DNA from: Bacteroidales bacterium
GTDB taxonomy: Bacteria > Bacteroidota > Bacteroidia > Bacteroidales > JAGONC01
Assembly (NCBI GenBank): GCA_028716265.1
Contig: JAQUQD010000021.1
Location: forward strand, 1-41,279
Length of the DNA: 41,279 nt
Reading direction: 5' to 3'
The position numbers and the translations under genes were made by a program. Shown here piece by piece: positions 34,554-41,279 of this stretch (position 1 is its first letter; every line of letters begins with the position of its first letter). The notes under the pieces are model-generated. The model did not search any database, was not told the origin of the DNA, and saw only the letters and a list, made by a program, of their open reading frames with translations.

Positions 34554-36257
34554 ATGAAAGCTGGCATTTATAATAGAAGAACGGTTCCTGACCTGCTATT
34601 ATCCGTTGTAGAGTCATTTCCGGATAAAGGAATTGGTTTTGTTCAATCCGAAGGTAATATGAAGTTCCTGACCTATAAGGAACTTTTATCAGAGGCAAAG
34701 GAAATTTTAGGGGGTCTGCAATCCAGAGGTTTGACACAGAAAGACAAGGTGATGATCGTCATGTCAAGGAATGAGGATATTGTACCTGTGCTCTGGGCTT
34801 GTTTTTTGGGAGGAATGGTACCCACCATCCTTCAACCTCCTGTATCGTTTACGGAATTCAATCAGCCTGCCCGGAAAATTGAGAATGTTTACCGTATACT
34901 CCAACATCCCAGGATAATCTTATCGGCGGATTTGATGAACAGTTTCAAATCGGAAGTGATATCCACACAGGATATTCTTGATGCAGGAAATCTTAAGAAT
35001 CAAAACAGGGAGGCATTTTTGACTAACATCCTGGAAACTGATATTGCTTTCATTCAATTCTCATCAGGAAGTACAGGAGATCCAAAAGGGATCGTATTGA
35101 CTCATAAAAACATACTCACCAATATTGCAGCTATTTGCGTTGGGCTGGATGTATATGATAACGATGTGTATTCAAGCTGGATGCCTATATACCATGACAT
35201 GGGTTTATTTGGGTACCATTTCTGCCCCCTGTTCGCACAGAATAATCATTATCTCATTGATCCGGTAAATTTTGTAAAAAAGCCATCGTTGTGGCTTGAC
35301 GTCATGGAAGAAGTGAAATGCACCATCACCGGATGTCCGAATTTTGGGCAGGCATTGCTTTTAAGATATTTAAAAAACCGAGAAAGCAAAAAATGGGACC
35401 TTTCTTCGTTAAAAGCAATAGTTAACGGAGCAGAACCAATATCTCCCAGGATCATGTATGATTTCCTGAATAGTCTATCGGATCACAAATTGAAAAAAGA
35501 ATCAATGATACCTGCATATGGTATGGCTGAATCCACGCTGGCAATTACACTTTCCGAATTATTTAAGGTTCCGGTAACCACTCCATTCAACAGAACGATA
35601 CTACAAAAACAAGGGAAAGCTGTCGTGGAGAAAAATGTTGTTTCAGAGGTGATAGAGTTAGTGAGTGTCGGAAAGCCGCTCAATGATGTCGAGATCAGGG
35701 TCGTAAGTGAAAAGGGGGATCCTTTGGCAGACAATCTTGAAGGACAGATCCAGATAAAAGGAGCAGGAATTACATCCGGATATTATAATAATCCTGAAGA
35801 AACACATCGTTCATTCAACAATACATGGTTCAATACAGGTGATAAAGGATTTATTTTCAATGGAAATCTGTATGTCACAGGCAGGATAAAAGATATCATC
35901 TTTGTCCGTGGTCAGAATCTTTACGCCCACGATCTGGAAAGTCTGGCCTGTAAATACTCAGGAATCACGTATGGTAAAATAATAATGGGTGGATTGTTTG
36001 ACTCCAGGAAAGGGTATGACCAGATCCTTGTATTCCTTGTAGGATCACCAAACCAGGAGACCTGCCAGACTTTTACCCAGCTGCGTAATTTTTTTCGGGA
36101 CACTTACGGATTAACCATTGATATTTTCATTCCCATCCGCTCAAATCAGGTCCCCAAGACAAGCAGTGGTAAGATCCAGCGTTATAAGCTGATTTCCAGT
36201 TATCAGAACGGGGAGTTTGACAATGTGATCGCCGATGTGGCGAAGCTGATGAAGTAA
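34554..36257 (+). CDS. Fatty-acyl-AMP ligase (stand-alone)
   Basis: A 567-residue adenylate-forming enzyme that activates a carboxylic acid as acyl-AMP for transfer to an acyl carrier protein. Visible motifs: A3 loop FSSGSTGDPKGIVLTH (about 167-182), SWMPIYHDMGLFGY (FAAL-type, about 207), NGAEPISPRIM, AYGMAESTLA, TGDKGFI, GRIKDIIFVRGQNLYAHDLE and A10 SSGKIQRYK with the catalytic Lys (about 541). YHDMGL and YAHDLE favour the FAAL branch over acyl-CoA synthetases. The gene looks more AT-rich than its neighbours, suggesting a separate origin. It starts six bases after the GT-C gene and ends before a repeat-rich gap leading to a free acyl carrier protein. Confidence 0.88.
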   Translation: MKAGIYNRRTVPDLLLSVVESFPDKGIGFVQSEGNMKFLTYKELLSEAKEILGGLQSRGLTQKDKVMIVMSRNEDIVPVLWACFLGGMVPTILQPPVSFTEFNQPARKIENVYRILQHPRIILSADLMNSFKSEVISTQDILDAGNLKNQNREAFLTNILETDIAFIQFSSGSTGDPKGIVLTHKNILTNIAAICVGLDVYDNDVYSSWMPIYHDMGLFGYHFCPLFAQNNHYLIDPVNFVKKPSLWLDVMEEVKCTITGCPNFGQALLLRYLKNRESKKWDLSSLKAIVNGAEPISPRIMYDFLNSLSDHKLKKESMIPAYGMAESTLAITLSELFKVPVTTPFNRTILQKQGKAVVEKNVVSEVIELVSVGKPLNDVEIRVVSEKGDPLADNLEGQIQIKGAGITSGYYNNPEETHRSFNNTWFNTGDKGFIFNGNLYVTGRIKDIIFVRGQNLYAHDLESLACKYSGITYGKIIMGGLFDSRKGYDQILVFLVGSPNQETCQTFTQLRNFFRDTYGLTIDIFIPIRSNQVPKTSSGKIQRYKLISSYQNGEFDNVIADVAKLMK

Positions 36258-36470
36258 TAGTACCCACCCCCTCGATCCCCCTCTATGCCCGCATAGGGGT
36301 GGTTAAAAGAAACAGAAGTTGCTGAGGAAGAGTCGGATGTAGACAATTGTAACTTTTAGTACCCACCCCCTCGTTCCCCCTCCCTTCGAAAAGGGAGGAG
36401 GAAGAACACTCTCCCCTTCCCCCTCCCTGCGGGCAGGGAGGGGGAAGGGGGGTGGGTAAAAAATGAATCC
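36258..36470. repeat. C/G-rich hairpin repeats between FAAL and ACP genes
   Basis: Two near-identical 26-base direct repeats containing TAGTACCCACCCCCTCG start at 36258 and 36357. Hairpins follow each: CTCTATGC/GCATAG-type around 36281, CTCCCTT/AAGGGAG around 36380-36397, and a perfect 18-bp stem at 36413-36430 with 36433-36450. The outer arms ACCCACCCC and GGGGTGGGT also pair. It may terminate the upstream ligase transcript; there is no open frame in the gap. Confidence 0.85.
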
Positions 36471-36522
36471 ACAGGGCAGGAGAATGAGTAAAAGAAAATC
36501 ATTCTCACAACCGGAAAAATCC

Positions 36523-36530
36523 TACCTTTG
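36523..36530 (+). promoter_or_regulatory. -7 promoter box for the acyl carrier protein
   Basis: TACCTTTG followed by CATCC is a classic Bacteroidota -7 region, 20 bases before the ACP ATG. Confidence 0.6.
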
Positions 36531-36550
36531 CATCCCTAAATCATCATTCC

Positions 36551-36787
36551 ATGACCGTTAATGAATTTATCGAGAAGATCGAAGCTGAATTCGAGGACCT
36601 GGAACCCGGTAAATTAAAGCCTGCCAGCAATTTCCGCGAAGTATTCGAGTGGAACTCCATCAACGCCCTTATCCTGATCGCCCTGGTCAAGACGGAATAC
36701 GACGTGGTGATCAAAGCGGAAGATATAGCCAGATCTAAGACTGTTAATGATCTCTATACGATCATCGAGCAAAGGGTTACTTCATAA
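36551..36787 (+). CDS. Acyl carrier protein
   Basis: A 78-residue acidic four-helix carrier. The phosphopantetheine attachment Ser is in FEWNSINALILIALV (about residue 37), where the usual DSL is replaced by NSI, as seen in dedicated, non-housekeeping carriers. Helix III and the C-terminus (VIKAEDIARSKTVNDLYTII) are typical. It is flanked by a stand-alone acyl-AMP ligase upstream and a ligase-ACP fusion downstream on the other strand, so it most likely carries the acyl chain activated by one of these and used by the nearby FabH-like ketosynthase. It is unlikely to be the main fatty-acid-synthesis ACP. Confidence 0.9.
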   Translation: MTVNEFIEKIEAEFEDLEPGKLKPASNFREVFEWNSINALILIALVKTEYDVVIKAEDIARSKTVNDLYTIIEQRVTS

Positions 36788-36912
36788 ATCCCAACTTCCA
36801 ACTTCCAAATTCCAAACAAATTACAAAACACAAATTCCAATGCTTTTATCGGAAGAGGCTTGGAATTTGAAATTTGGGATTTGTTTGGGGTTTTGATTTT
36901 GGAAGTTGGAAG
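36788..36912. repeat. Long CTTCCAA-type 7-nt hairpin between convergent genes
   Basis: The 125-base gap between the ACP stop and the ligase-ACP stop is one hairpin. The left arm begins with CTTCCAA CTTCCAA ATTCCAA units. The right arm ends with the complement (TTGGAAG TTGGAAG). The arms are about 50 bases each, with the outer 16 bases perfectly matched and a loop of about 20 bases at 36840-36860. Its position suggests a two-way terminator. Confidence 0.85.
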
Positions 36913-38949
36913 TTATTGCCCCAATCTGCTGGCTCTCTCAGCCAACTCACCAATGGTTATTTTCTCGAAAAAAAGGTACGGTGGGAAATTGATCCCGTAT
37001 CTCTGAAGAAAGGCATTCTGAAGCTGTACAGCTTTCATTGAGTTCAGGCCATAAGCCGTGATGGGTCTGGAGGAATCGATTAGTTCGATGGGCACCTTCA
37101 GCTGGCTGTGGATCCAGGCAAGTAGCCACGCCTGCAGGGAGACCAGATCCGACGACGACGCAACAGCTTCCCTTTCCCGTGTTGTTTCTTTGAGAACAGA
37201 TTCACCCACCACGTCCAGTTCATTTCGGAGAAAAGCTGCTTTGCATGCCCTGCGCTGGATCTTGCCGCTGGAGGTCTTCAGGATGCTGGCGGTGCGAAGC
37301 AGCTGAACGGCGTACACCTCCTGCTCCAGTTCCTCCCCCACCTGCTGACGGATAGCATCACATACCGCCGCGACATCCAGGTCGCGGATGGCGGTCCGTT
37401 CCACCTCCGCTACGATGACCAGTCTCTCTTCCCCGTCCAGGTCGACAGAGAAAGCAGCGCTCGCATTGGGCCTTAGTGCCGGATGACTTTTCTCGGCAAG
37501 GAATTCGATGTCCTGAGGATAATAATTCCTGCCCTTTAAAATGATCAGATCCTTCAGCCTTCCTGTAACATATAACTCCCCTTCGTAAAAGAAACCCAGG
37601 TCACCTGTCCGGAGAAAAGGCCCTTCCCTGGTATCGCGTGTGTAAGCATGAAAGGTTTCTTTGGTCTCCCTGGATTTATTCCAGTATCCCTTCGTGATGA
37701 TTGACCCTGAAACCCATATTTCACCAACTTCTGAAGATTTACTGTGTGTCAGCGTTTCCGGATCGACAATGATGATATGGGTGTCGATCCAGGGTTTTCC
37801 GACAGATACCTGGTAACTGGAGCCCGGAGCATCCTCCCGTGTGATTTCAATCCTTCCCTTTTCAAGAGCCTGCTTATCGACACACAAATACCGCGGTTTG
37901 TCCGTTATGTTACCTCCTGAAACGATCAATGTAGCTTCTGCCAGTCCATATCCCGGATAGAAGTTCTCCGGCTGAAATCCGTAGGGCTCAAATCGTTCGA
38001 TGAACTGCTCCATGGTGGCCTTTCGTACCGGCTCAGCCGCATTTAAGATCGCCTTGACCGTACTCAGGTCAAGATTCATGCAATCTTCTTCCGATATTTT
38101 CGATATACAGAGATCAAAAGCAAAATTAGGAGCACTTCCCATCACTCCATGGTAATCAGAAAAAGCCCTCAGCCAGCGGATGGGTTTTTGAATGAACGAA
38201 ACCGGCGACATCAGGATACCGGTACATCCGCTGTAAACAGGCTGAATGATGCCAATGACCAGCCCCATGTCATGAAAAACGGGTAACCAGTGGACAGCAT
38301 TTGTTTCAGCGGTGAATTCGAAACATTGCCTCAGGAATTCAAGGTTCCGCATGAAATTCCCATGGCTGACCATGACACCTTTCGGACTGGCTGTTGAACC
38401 CGAAGTGTATTGCAGTAAAGCCAGATCATCCGGCGCTATCGTATAACTGAAATCTTCGCTGACGGAAGATTCCCTGTCAACAGATATCCAGAGCAGGGAC
38501 CTGAGTTCCTCCACATCGCGAAAGTTCTTCTCAAAGGATTCCCGGATATCGCTTATGGTGATGCATAGCTTCGGATCGCAATCATTGACGATTGAAATGA
38601 TCCTGCTGAAAGAACGGTTTTTACGTGGCGGATAGGCCGGGACAGCATAAATGGCAGCATAAAAACAGCCGAACAGAGTTTTTACAAACTCCAGTCCCGG
38701 AGGGAAAAGCAACAGGGCCCGCTCACCCGGTGAAATCCCGCGGTTCCTGATGGTGTGCGCTATCCTCCAGGCCTGTTCGTACAATTGCCTGTATGTGATC
38801 TTTTCCTCCTCCGTTTCTCCATCTTTTAAGAAAATAAAAGCAACCTTATCCGGGGTTCGCTCCGCCCTGAATTTGAGAATATCGCAAATGGTATATAGGT
38901 AGGTATCTTCCTCTGTGATCGTTCCATGTAAAAAATTCTCCAGTCCCAT
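36913..38949 (-). CDS. Fatty-acyl-AMP ligase fused to an acyl carrier domain
   Basis: A 678-residue two-domain protein. Residues 1 to about 575 form an FAAL: AYPPRKNRSFSRI (about 110-122), A3 loop YTSGSTASPKGVMVSHG (about 180), HWLPVFHDMGLVIGIIQP (the FAAL hallmark), NAAEPVRKATM, GYGLAEATLIVSGG, TGDLGFF, GRLKDLIILKGRNYYPQDIE and A10 TSSGKIQRRA with the catalytic Lys (about 560). Residues about 595-678 form an ACP domain with the pantetheine Ser in AYGLNSMKAVQLQ (about 635). The enzyme can therefore activate an acid and load it on its own carrier. It is divergent from the KS III gene, sharing a promoter region, and convergent with the free ACP gene. Architecture matches starter modules of lipopeptide/polyketide systems, but no NRPS or PKS module is in view. 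Confidence 0.92.
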   Translation of the reverse strand: MGLENFLHGTITEEDTYLYTICDILKFRAERTPDKVAFIFLKDGETEEEKITYRQLYEQAWRIAHTIRNRGISPGERALLLFPPGLEFVKTLFGCFYAAIYAVPAYPPRKNRSFSRIISIVNDCDPKLCITISDIRESFEKNFRDVEELRSLLWISVDRESSVSEDFSYTIAPDDLALLQYTSGSTASPKGVMVSHGNFMRNLEFLRQCFEFTAETNAVHWLPVFHDMGLVIGIIQPVYSGCTGILMSPVSFIQKPIRWLRAFSDYHGVMGSAPNFAFDLCISKISEEDCMNLDLSTVKAILNAAEPVRKATMEQFIERFEPYGFQPENFYPGYGLAEATLIVSGGNITDKPRYLCVDKQALEKGRIEITREDAPGSSYQVSVGKPWIDTHIIIVDPETLTHSKSSEVGEIWVSGSIITKGYWNKSRETKETFHAYTRDTREGPFLRTGDLGFFYEGELYVTGRLKDLIILKGRNYYPQDIEFLAEKSHPALRPNASAAFSVDLDGEERLVIVAEVERTAIRDLDVAAVCDAIRQQVGEELEQEVYAVQLLRTASILKTSSGKIQRRACKAAFLRNELDVVGESVLKETTREREAVASSSDLVSLQAWLLAWIHSQLKVPIELIDSSRPITAYGLNSMKAVQLQNAFLQRYGINFPPYLFFEKITIGELAERASRLGQ

Positions 38950-38975
38950 AGCTATTTCCTTTAATTTGACCGTTG

Positions 38976-38983
38976 CAAAATTA
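38976..38983 (-). promoter_or_regulatory. -7 promoter box for the ligase-ACP fusion
   Basis: TAATTTTG on the minus strand, 26 bases before the ATG at 38949. It is one half of a divergent promoter pair with the box at 39015-39022. Confidence 0.55.
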
Positions 38984-38995
38984 GGAAATCATGAG

Positions 38996-39022
38996 TTGGG
39001 AACGGAAAATGGGTTAAATTTG
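38996..39022 (+). promoter_or_regulatory. Promoter of the FabH-like ketosynthase
   Basis: TTG at 38996-38998, 16 bases, then TAAATTTG at 39015-39022. The 7-nt hairpin repeat begins two bases after the box, so the 5' leader would consist almost wholly of the repeat. Confidence 0.55.
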
Positions 39023-39023
39023 T

Positions 39024-39107
39024 GAGCTGCAAGCTACAAGCTGCAAGCTACAAGCTGCAAGCTTCAAGCTTAAGACTTGAAACTTGTAGCTTGAAACTTG
39101 AAGCTAA
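39024..39107 (+). repeat. AGCTACA-type 7-nt hairpin repeat in the ketosynthase leader
   Basis: The left arm alternates AGCTGCA and AGCTACA (five or six units). The right arm is ACTTGAA/GCTTGAA/CTTGTAG-type complement. The loop has CTTAAGACTTGAA, the same core as the serS-leader element at 28266-28327. The stem is about 30 bp with G-U pairs and mismatches, ending ten bases before the ATG. Confidence 0.85.
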
Positions 39108-39117
39108 AAAGAAACAC

Positions 39118-40227
39118 ATGGCTCTCTTCCGCATCCCCAACATCCGCATCGCCGGCATGGCAGCCGCCGTTCCGGTGAGCGAGGTCTCCAACCTGGATTA
39201 CCGATGGATCTCCGTCAAAGAACGTCAGCAGGTAGTTAAGGCCATCGGGGTGGAGAAGCGGCGTATCGCAGAAAAAGGCCAGACTACGGCTGACCTGTGT
39301 TTTGCAGCGGCCGACAGGCTCCTGGGCGATCTTCAGTGGAACCGGAATGAAATTCAGGCCATCATTTTCGTTTCTCAGTCGATGGATTACATCATTCCTG
39401 CCACTGCACCCATCTTACAGAACCGTTTATCATTACCCAAAACATGCCTGGCATTCGATATCAACCTGGGCTGCTCAGGATATATCTATGGTCTGTCGGT
39501 CATTGGCAGTCTGATGAGCCAGTCACGGATGAAGAAGGCTCTTCTTTTAGCCGGAGATCTTTCCAGTATAACTTCATCATACCGTGATAAAAGCACATAT
39601 CCTCTGTTTGGAGATGCTGGCACGGTAACAGCTCTGGAATTGACCGAAACGGCAGAACCGATGATCTTTAACCTCCAGACGGATGGGGCAGGCTATCGTG
39701 CCATCATGATCCAGGATGGGGGGGTTCGCAACTGGGTTAGCAAAAAATCATTTAATTACCGTAAATACGGAGAAGGCATCTACCGGAATAATCTTCAGAT
39801 TTCCCTGGATGGGATAGAAGTATTTAATTTTTCCCTCCGGGAGGTAGTACCCAACATCAAAGCCACTCTGGAGTATGCCGGGAAAACATTGAACGATTTC
39901 GATTATCTGGTCTTTCACCAGGCGAACCGGCTGATCAATGAAACGATCCGTAAAATGCTAAAAGCCGAGAAAGAGAAGGTCCCCTACTCAATCCATAAAT
40001 ACGGGAACACCAGCAGCGCCTCCGTACCCCTGACCATTGTTTCCGAATTGCAGGAAAACATCCGGAATGAGCATGTCAAATTCCTGCTTTCAGCATTCGG
40101 CATCGGATTATCCTGGGGCACGGTGCTGCTTGAGACGAATAGGGTGGTGTGTCCGGGAGTGATTCAAGTCGGCAGTCAGCAGTCAGCAGTCAGCAGTCAA
40201 CAGTCAACAGTCAGCAGTCAACAATAG
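39118..40227 (+). CDS. FabH-like 3-oxoacyl-ACP synthase III
   Basis: A 369-residue condensing enzyme of the KS III family, which joins an acyl starter to malonyl-ACP with loss of CO2. The catalytic triad is visible: Cys in INLGCSGYIYG (about 119), His in LVFHQANR (about 266) and Asn in YGNTSSASV (about 296). The start at 39118 (MALFRIPNIRIAG) is chosen because the upstream 32 in-frame codons are repeat DNA. The last 18 or so residues (from VGSQQS) are also repeat-encoded and replace the normal C-terminus. The real family end is LSWGTVLLE. It is divergent from the ligase-ACP fusion and followed by an SDR, so it is probably a dedicated rather than a housekeeping FabH. Confidence 0.9.
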   Translation: MALFRIPNIRIAGMAAAVPVSEVSNLDYRWISVKERQQVVKAIGVEKRRIAEKGQTTADLCFAAADRLLGDLQWNRNEIQAIIFVSQSMDYIIPATAPILQNRLSLPKTCLAFDINLGCSGYIYGLSVIGSLMSQSRMKKALLLAGDLSSITSSYRDKSTYPLFGDAGTVTALELTETAEPMIFNLQTDGAGYRAIMIQDGGVRNWVSKKSFNYRKYGEGIYRNNLQISLDGIEVFNFSLREVVPNIKATLEYAGKTLNDFDYLVFHQANRLINETIRKMLKAEKEKVPYSIHKYGNTSSASVPLTIVSELQENIRNEHVKFLLSAFGIGLSWGTVLLETNRVVCPGVIQVGSQQSAVSSQQSTVSSQQ

Positions 40228-40268
40228 AACAATTTGACAGTTTAACAATTTAACAATTTGGCAATTGA
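40168..40268 (+). repeat. CAGTCAA-type 7-nt repeat changing to AACAATTT 8-nt repeat
   Basis: Eight units of CAGCAGT/CAACAGT run from 40168 to 40223 and include the ketosynthase stop codon. Without a break the DNA continues as five 8-nt units AACAATTT GACAGTTT AACAATTT AACAATTT GGCAATTG to about 40266. The element ends seven bases before the SDR start. The first half is the same family as 31617-31746. Confidence 0.85.
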
Positions 40269-40275
40269 CTAACGT

Positions 40276-41010
40276 ATGAACGCCTTCGACCTCACCGGAA
40301 AACGAATCCTTGTCACCGGCGCCTCCTCCGGTCTGGGACGGCAATGTGCGATCACTGCCAGCCATTACGGGGCAACGCTTGTCATTACCGGTCGCCATCA
40401 GGGAAGATTGATGGAAACCTTTAATGAGCTGTCAGGCACAGGCCACCAGTGGTTGCTGGCCGATCTCACAAAGGATTCAGAAATTTTACGCCTGGTCGGT
40501 GATCTTCAACCGGTCAACGGAGTAGTCTATAGCGTTGGGATATCTGATCTCTCACCCGCCCGGTTCATTACCGGGGCAGATATAAATAAAACCTTCACTG
40601 TCAGCTTTAATACTTCCGTTCTGCTCACCAGCAGCCTGCTGACGAAGAAAAAACTTGTGCAGAAAGCCTGTTCGCTCGTTTTTATCTCTACGATATCCAC
40701 AAGATACCCCTTTGTAGGCGGAGCCATGTATATCAGTGCCAAAGCAGCGCTGGAAGCCTATGCACGCGTACTGGCTCTTGAGCTGGCATCCAAGGGGATA
40801 CGGTCCAACAGTATCTGCCCGGCCTTTGTAAAAACACCCATGCTCGACAGCACCGCCGAAAATTATTCCCAGGAAGCTGTCCGGAAAATAGAAGAAAGAC
40901 AACCCCTGGGACTGGGCGAACCTGAAGACGTGGCCAATGCGGTGGTGTTCTTTCTTTCAGACGCTTCACGGTGGATTACCGCTACCAACCTCATCCTGGG
41001 CGGCGGATAA
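40276..41010 (+). CDS. SDR-family oxidoreductase (FabG-like)
   Basis: A 244-residue classical short-chain dehydrogenase/reductase. The cofactor motif TGASSGLGRQ is at about 13-22, and TGRHQGRL, with a basic residue after the second strand, suggests NADPH. The catalytic residues are Ser in FISTIS (about 138) and the Tyr and Lys of YISAK (about 151-155). The C-terminal FLSDASRWITATNLILGGG is typical of 3-oxoacyl-ACP reductases. It follows the KS III gene with only a repeat between. The inferred role is reduction of the 3-oxoacyl chain made by the ketosynthase to a 3-hydroxyacyl group. A sugar-modifying role cannot be excluded. Confidence 0.88.
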   Translation: MNAFDLTGKRILVTGASSGLGRQCAITASHYGATLVITGRHQGRLMETFNELSGTGHQWLLADLTKDSEILRLVGDLQPVNGVVYSVGISDLSPARFITGADINKTFTVSFNTSVLLTSSLLTKKKLVQKACSLVFISTISTRYPFVGGAMYISAKAALEAYARVLALELASKGIRSNSICPAFVKTPMLDSTAENYSQEAVRKIEERQPLGLGEPEDVANAVVFFLSDASRWITATNLILGGG

Positions 41011-41033
41011 GGATATCTGATGAATGATATTTA

Positions 41034-41064
41034 ATCTTTGATCTTTGATTTTTGATTTTTGAAA
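41034..41064 (+). repeat. ATTTTTG-type 7-nt tandem repeat upstream of GT2
   Basis: Four exact-register units ATCTTTG ATCTTTG ATTTTTG ATTTTTG, ending eight bases before the glycosyltransferase ATG. It occupies most of the short gap after the SDR stop. Confidence 0.75.
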
Positions 41065-41071
41065 TTAAAAA

Positions 41072-41279
41072 ATGGACTCCCCACTTTATTCAGTGATCAT
41101 CCCTGTCTTCAACGGCGAAGATACCCTTCGTGAACTGGCCGAAAGGCTGTTGAAATTTTTTTGGGATCTCGGCAAATCGTGTGCGTTGATCTTCATCGAC
41201 GACGGCTCGCAGGATAACAGCTGGAGGGTGCTGACGGAAATAAAAAAAAGCTTCCCCGACGTGGTGACCGTCATCCGGC
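41072..41279 (+). CDS. Family 2 glycosyltransferase (N-terminal part)
   Basis: Sixty-nine codons run from an ATG at 41072 to the right edge. The opening YSVIIPVFNGEDTLRELAERL followed by LIFIDDGSQDNSW is the GT-A nucleotide-sugar binding start of family 2 glycosyltransferases. The second Asp of the DDGS motif contacts the nucleotide. This is a dolichol-phosphate-mannose-synthase or polysaccharide-type family; the acceptor cannot be inferred from the fragment. It lies 61 bases after the SDR stop on the same strand, which links the acyl-activation genes to glycan synthesis. Confidence 0.9.
   Translation, partial: MDSPLYSVIIPVFNGEDTLRELAERLLKFFWDLGKSCALIFIDDGSQDNSWRVLTEIKKSFPDVVTVIR

Noticed and set aside
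39022-39117. N-terminal extension of the ketosynthase (KLQAS-type repeats)
   Set aside because: It is encoded by the AGCTACA hairpin and begins inside the promoter box. The normal fold starts at 39118.
40168-40268. CRISPR-like array
   Set aside because: Units are 7-8 nt with no spacers, and there are no cas genes in the window.
1-41279. tRNA, rRNA, insertion sequences, prophage genes, riboswitches
   Set aside because: I looked in the gaps and found no cloverleaf, transposase, integrase or conserved riboswitch core that I could support.

Overview
The window looks like chromosomal DNA from an uncultured member of the Bacteroidota, probably Bacteroidales-like. The signs are a very large surface protein with a type IX secretion (T9SS) C-terminal sorting domain, a TonB-dependent receptor with a partner lipoprotein, repeated -7 promoter boxes of the Bacteroidota form TAnnTTTG, and little Shine-Dalgarno sequence. 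No rRNA, tRNA, insertion sequence, prophage or CRISPR array was seen.

Layout. (1) 1-5.7 kb: a probable extracellular nucleic-acid scavenging locus. A minus-strand operon runs TonB receptor > DUF5689/choice-of-anchor-J lipoprotein > endonuclease I (cut by the window edge). A secreted endonuclease/exonuclease/phosphatase is divergently transcribed. (2) 5.7-15.4 kb: housekeeping genes. These are mfd (transcription-repair coupling), a phosphofructokinase with PPi-type active-site residues, a 2-hydroxyacid dehydrogenase, rfbA, a polyprenyl diphosphate synthase and an ABC-F protein. (3) 15.6-24.9 kb: one 3081-residue mosaic T9SS substrate with its own promoter and terminator. (4) 25.2-26.7 kb: an aldehyde dehydrogenase, followed by a repeat-filled intergenic zone. 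(5) 27.2-34.5 kb: rplU-rpmA, serS, a TPR protein, rsmA, and a membrane glycosyltransferase-like TPR protein. (6) 34.5 kb to the right edge: an acyl-activation cluster with a fatty-acyl-AMP ligase, a free acyl carrier protein, a ligase-ACP fusion, a FabH-like ketosynthase, an SDR reductase and the start of a family 2 glycosyltransferase. Together these could make a short ACP-bound (hydroxy)acyl group for a glycan or lipid.

The most unusual signal is not a protein. Many intergenic gaps, especially right of 26.7 kb, hold short degenerate tandem repeats. The sequences are unrelated (AGCTACA, CAGTCAA, GGGAGGC, CTTCCAA, ATGAAAA, ATTTTTG, GAGAGGA and others), but nearly all share a 7-nt period, and many fold back as long imperfect hairpins. 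Two related copies lie between a promoter box and a start codon (serS and the ketosynthase). One copy has supplied the C-terminus of the ketosynthase.
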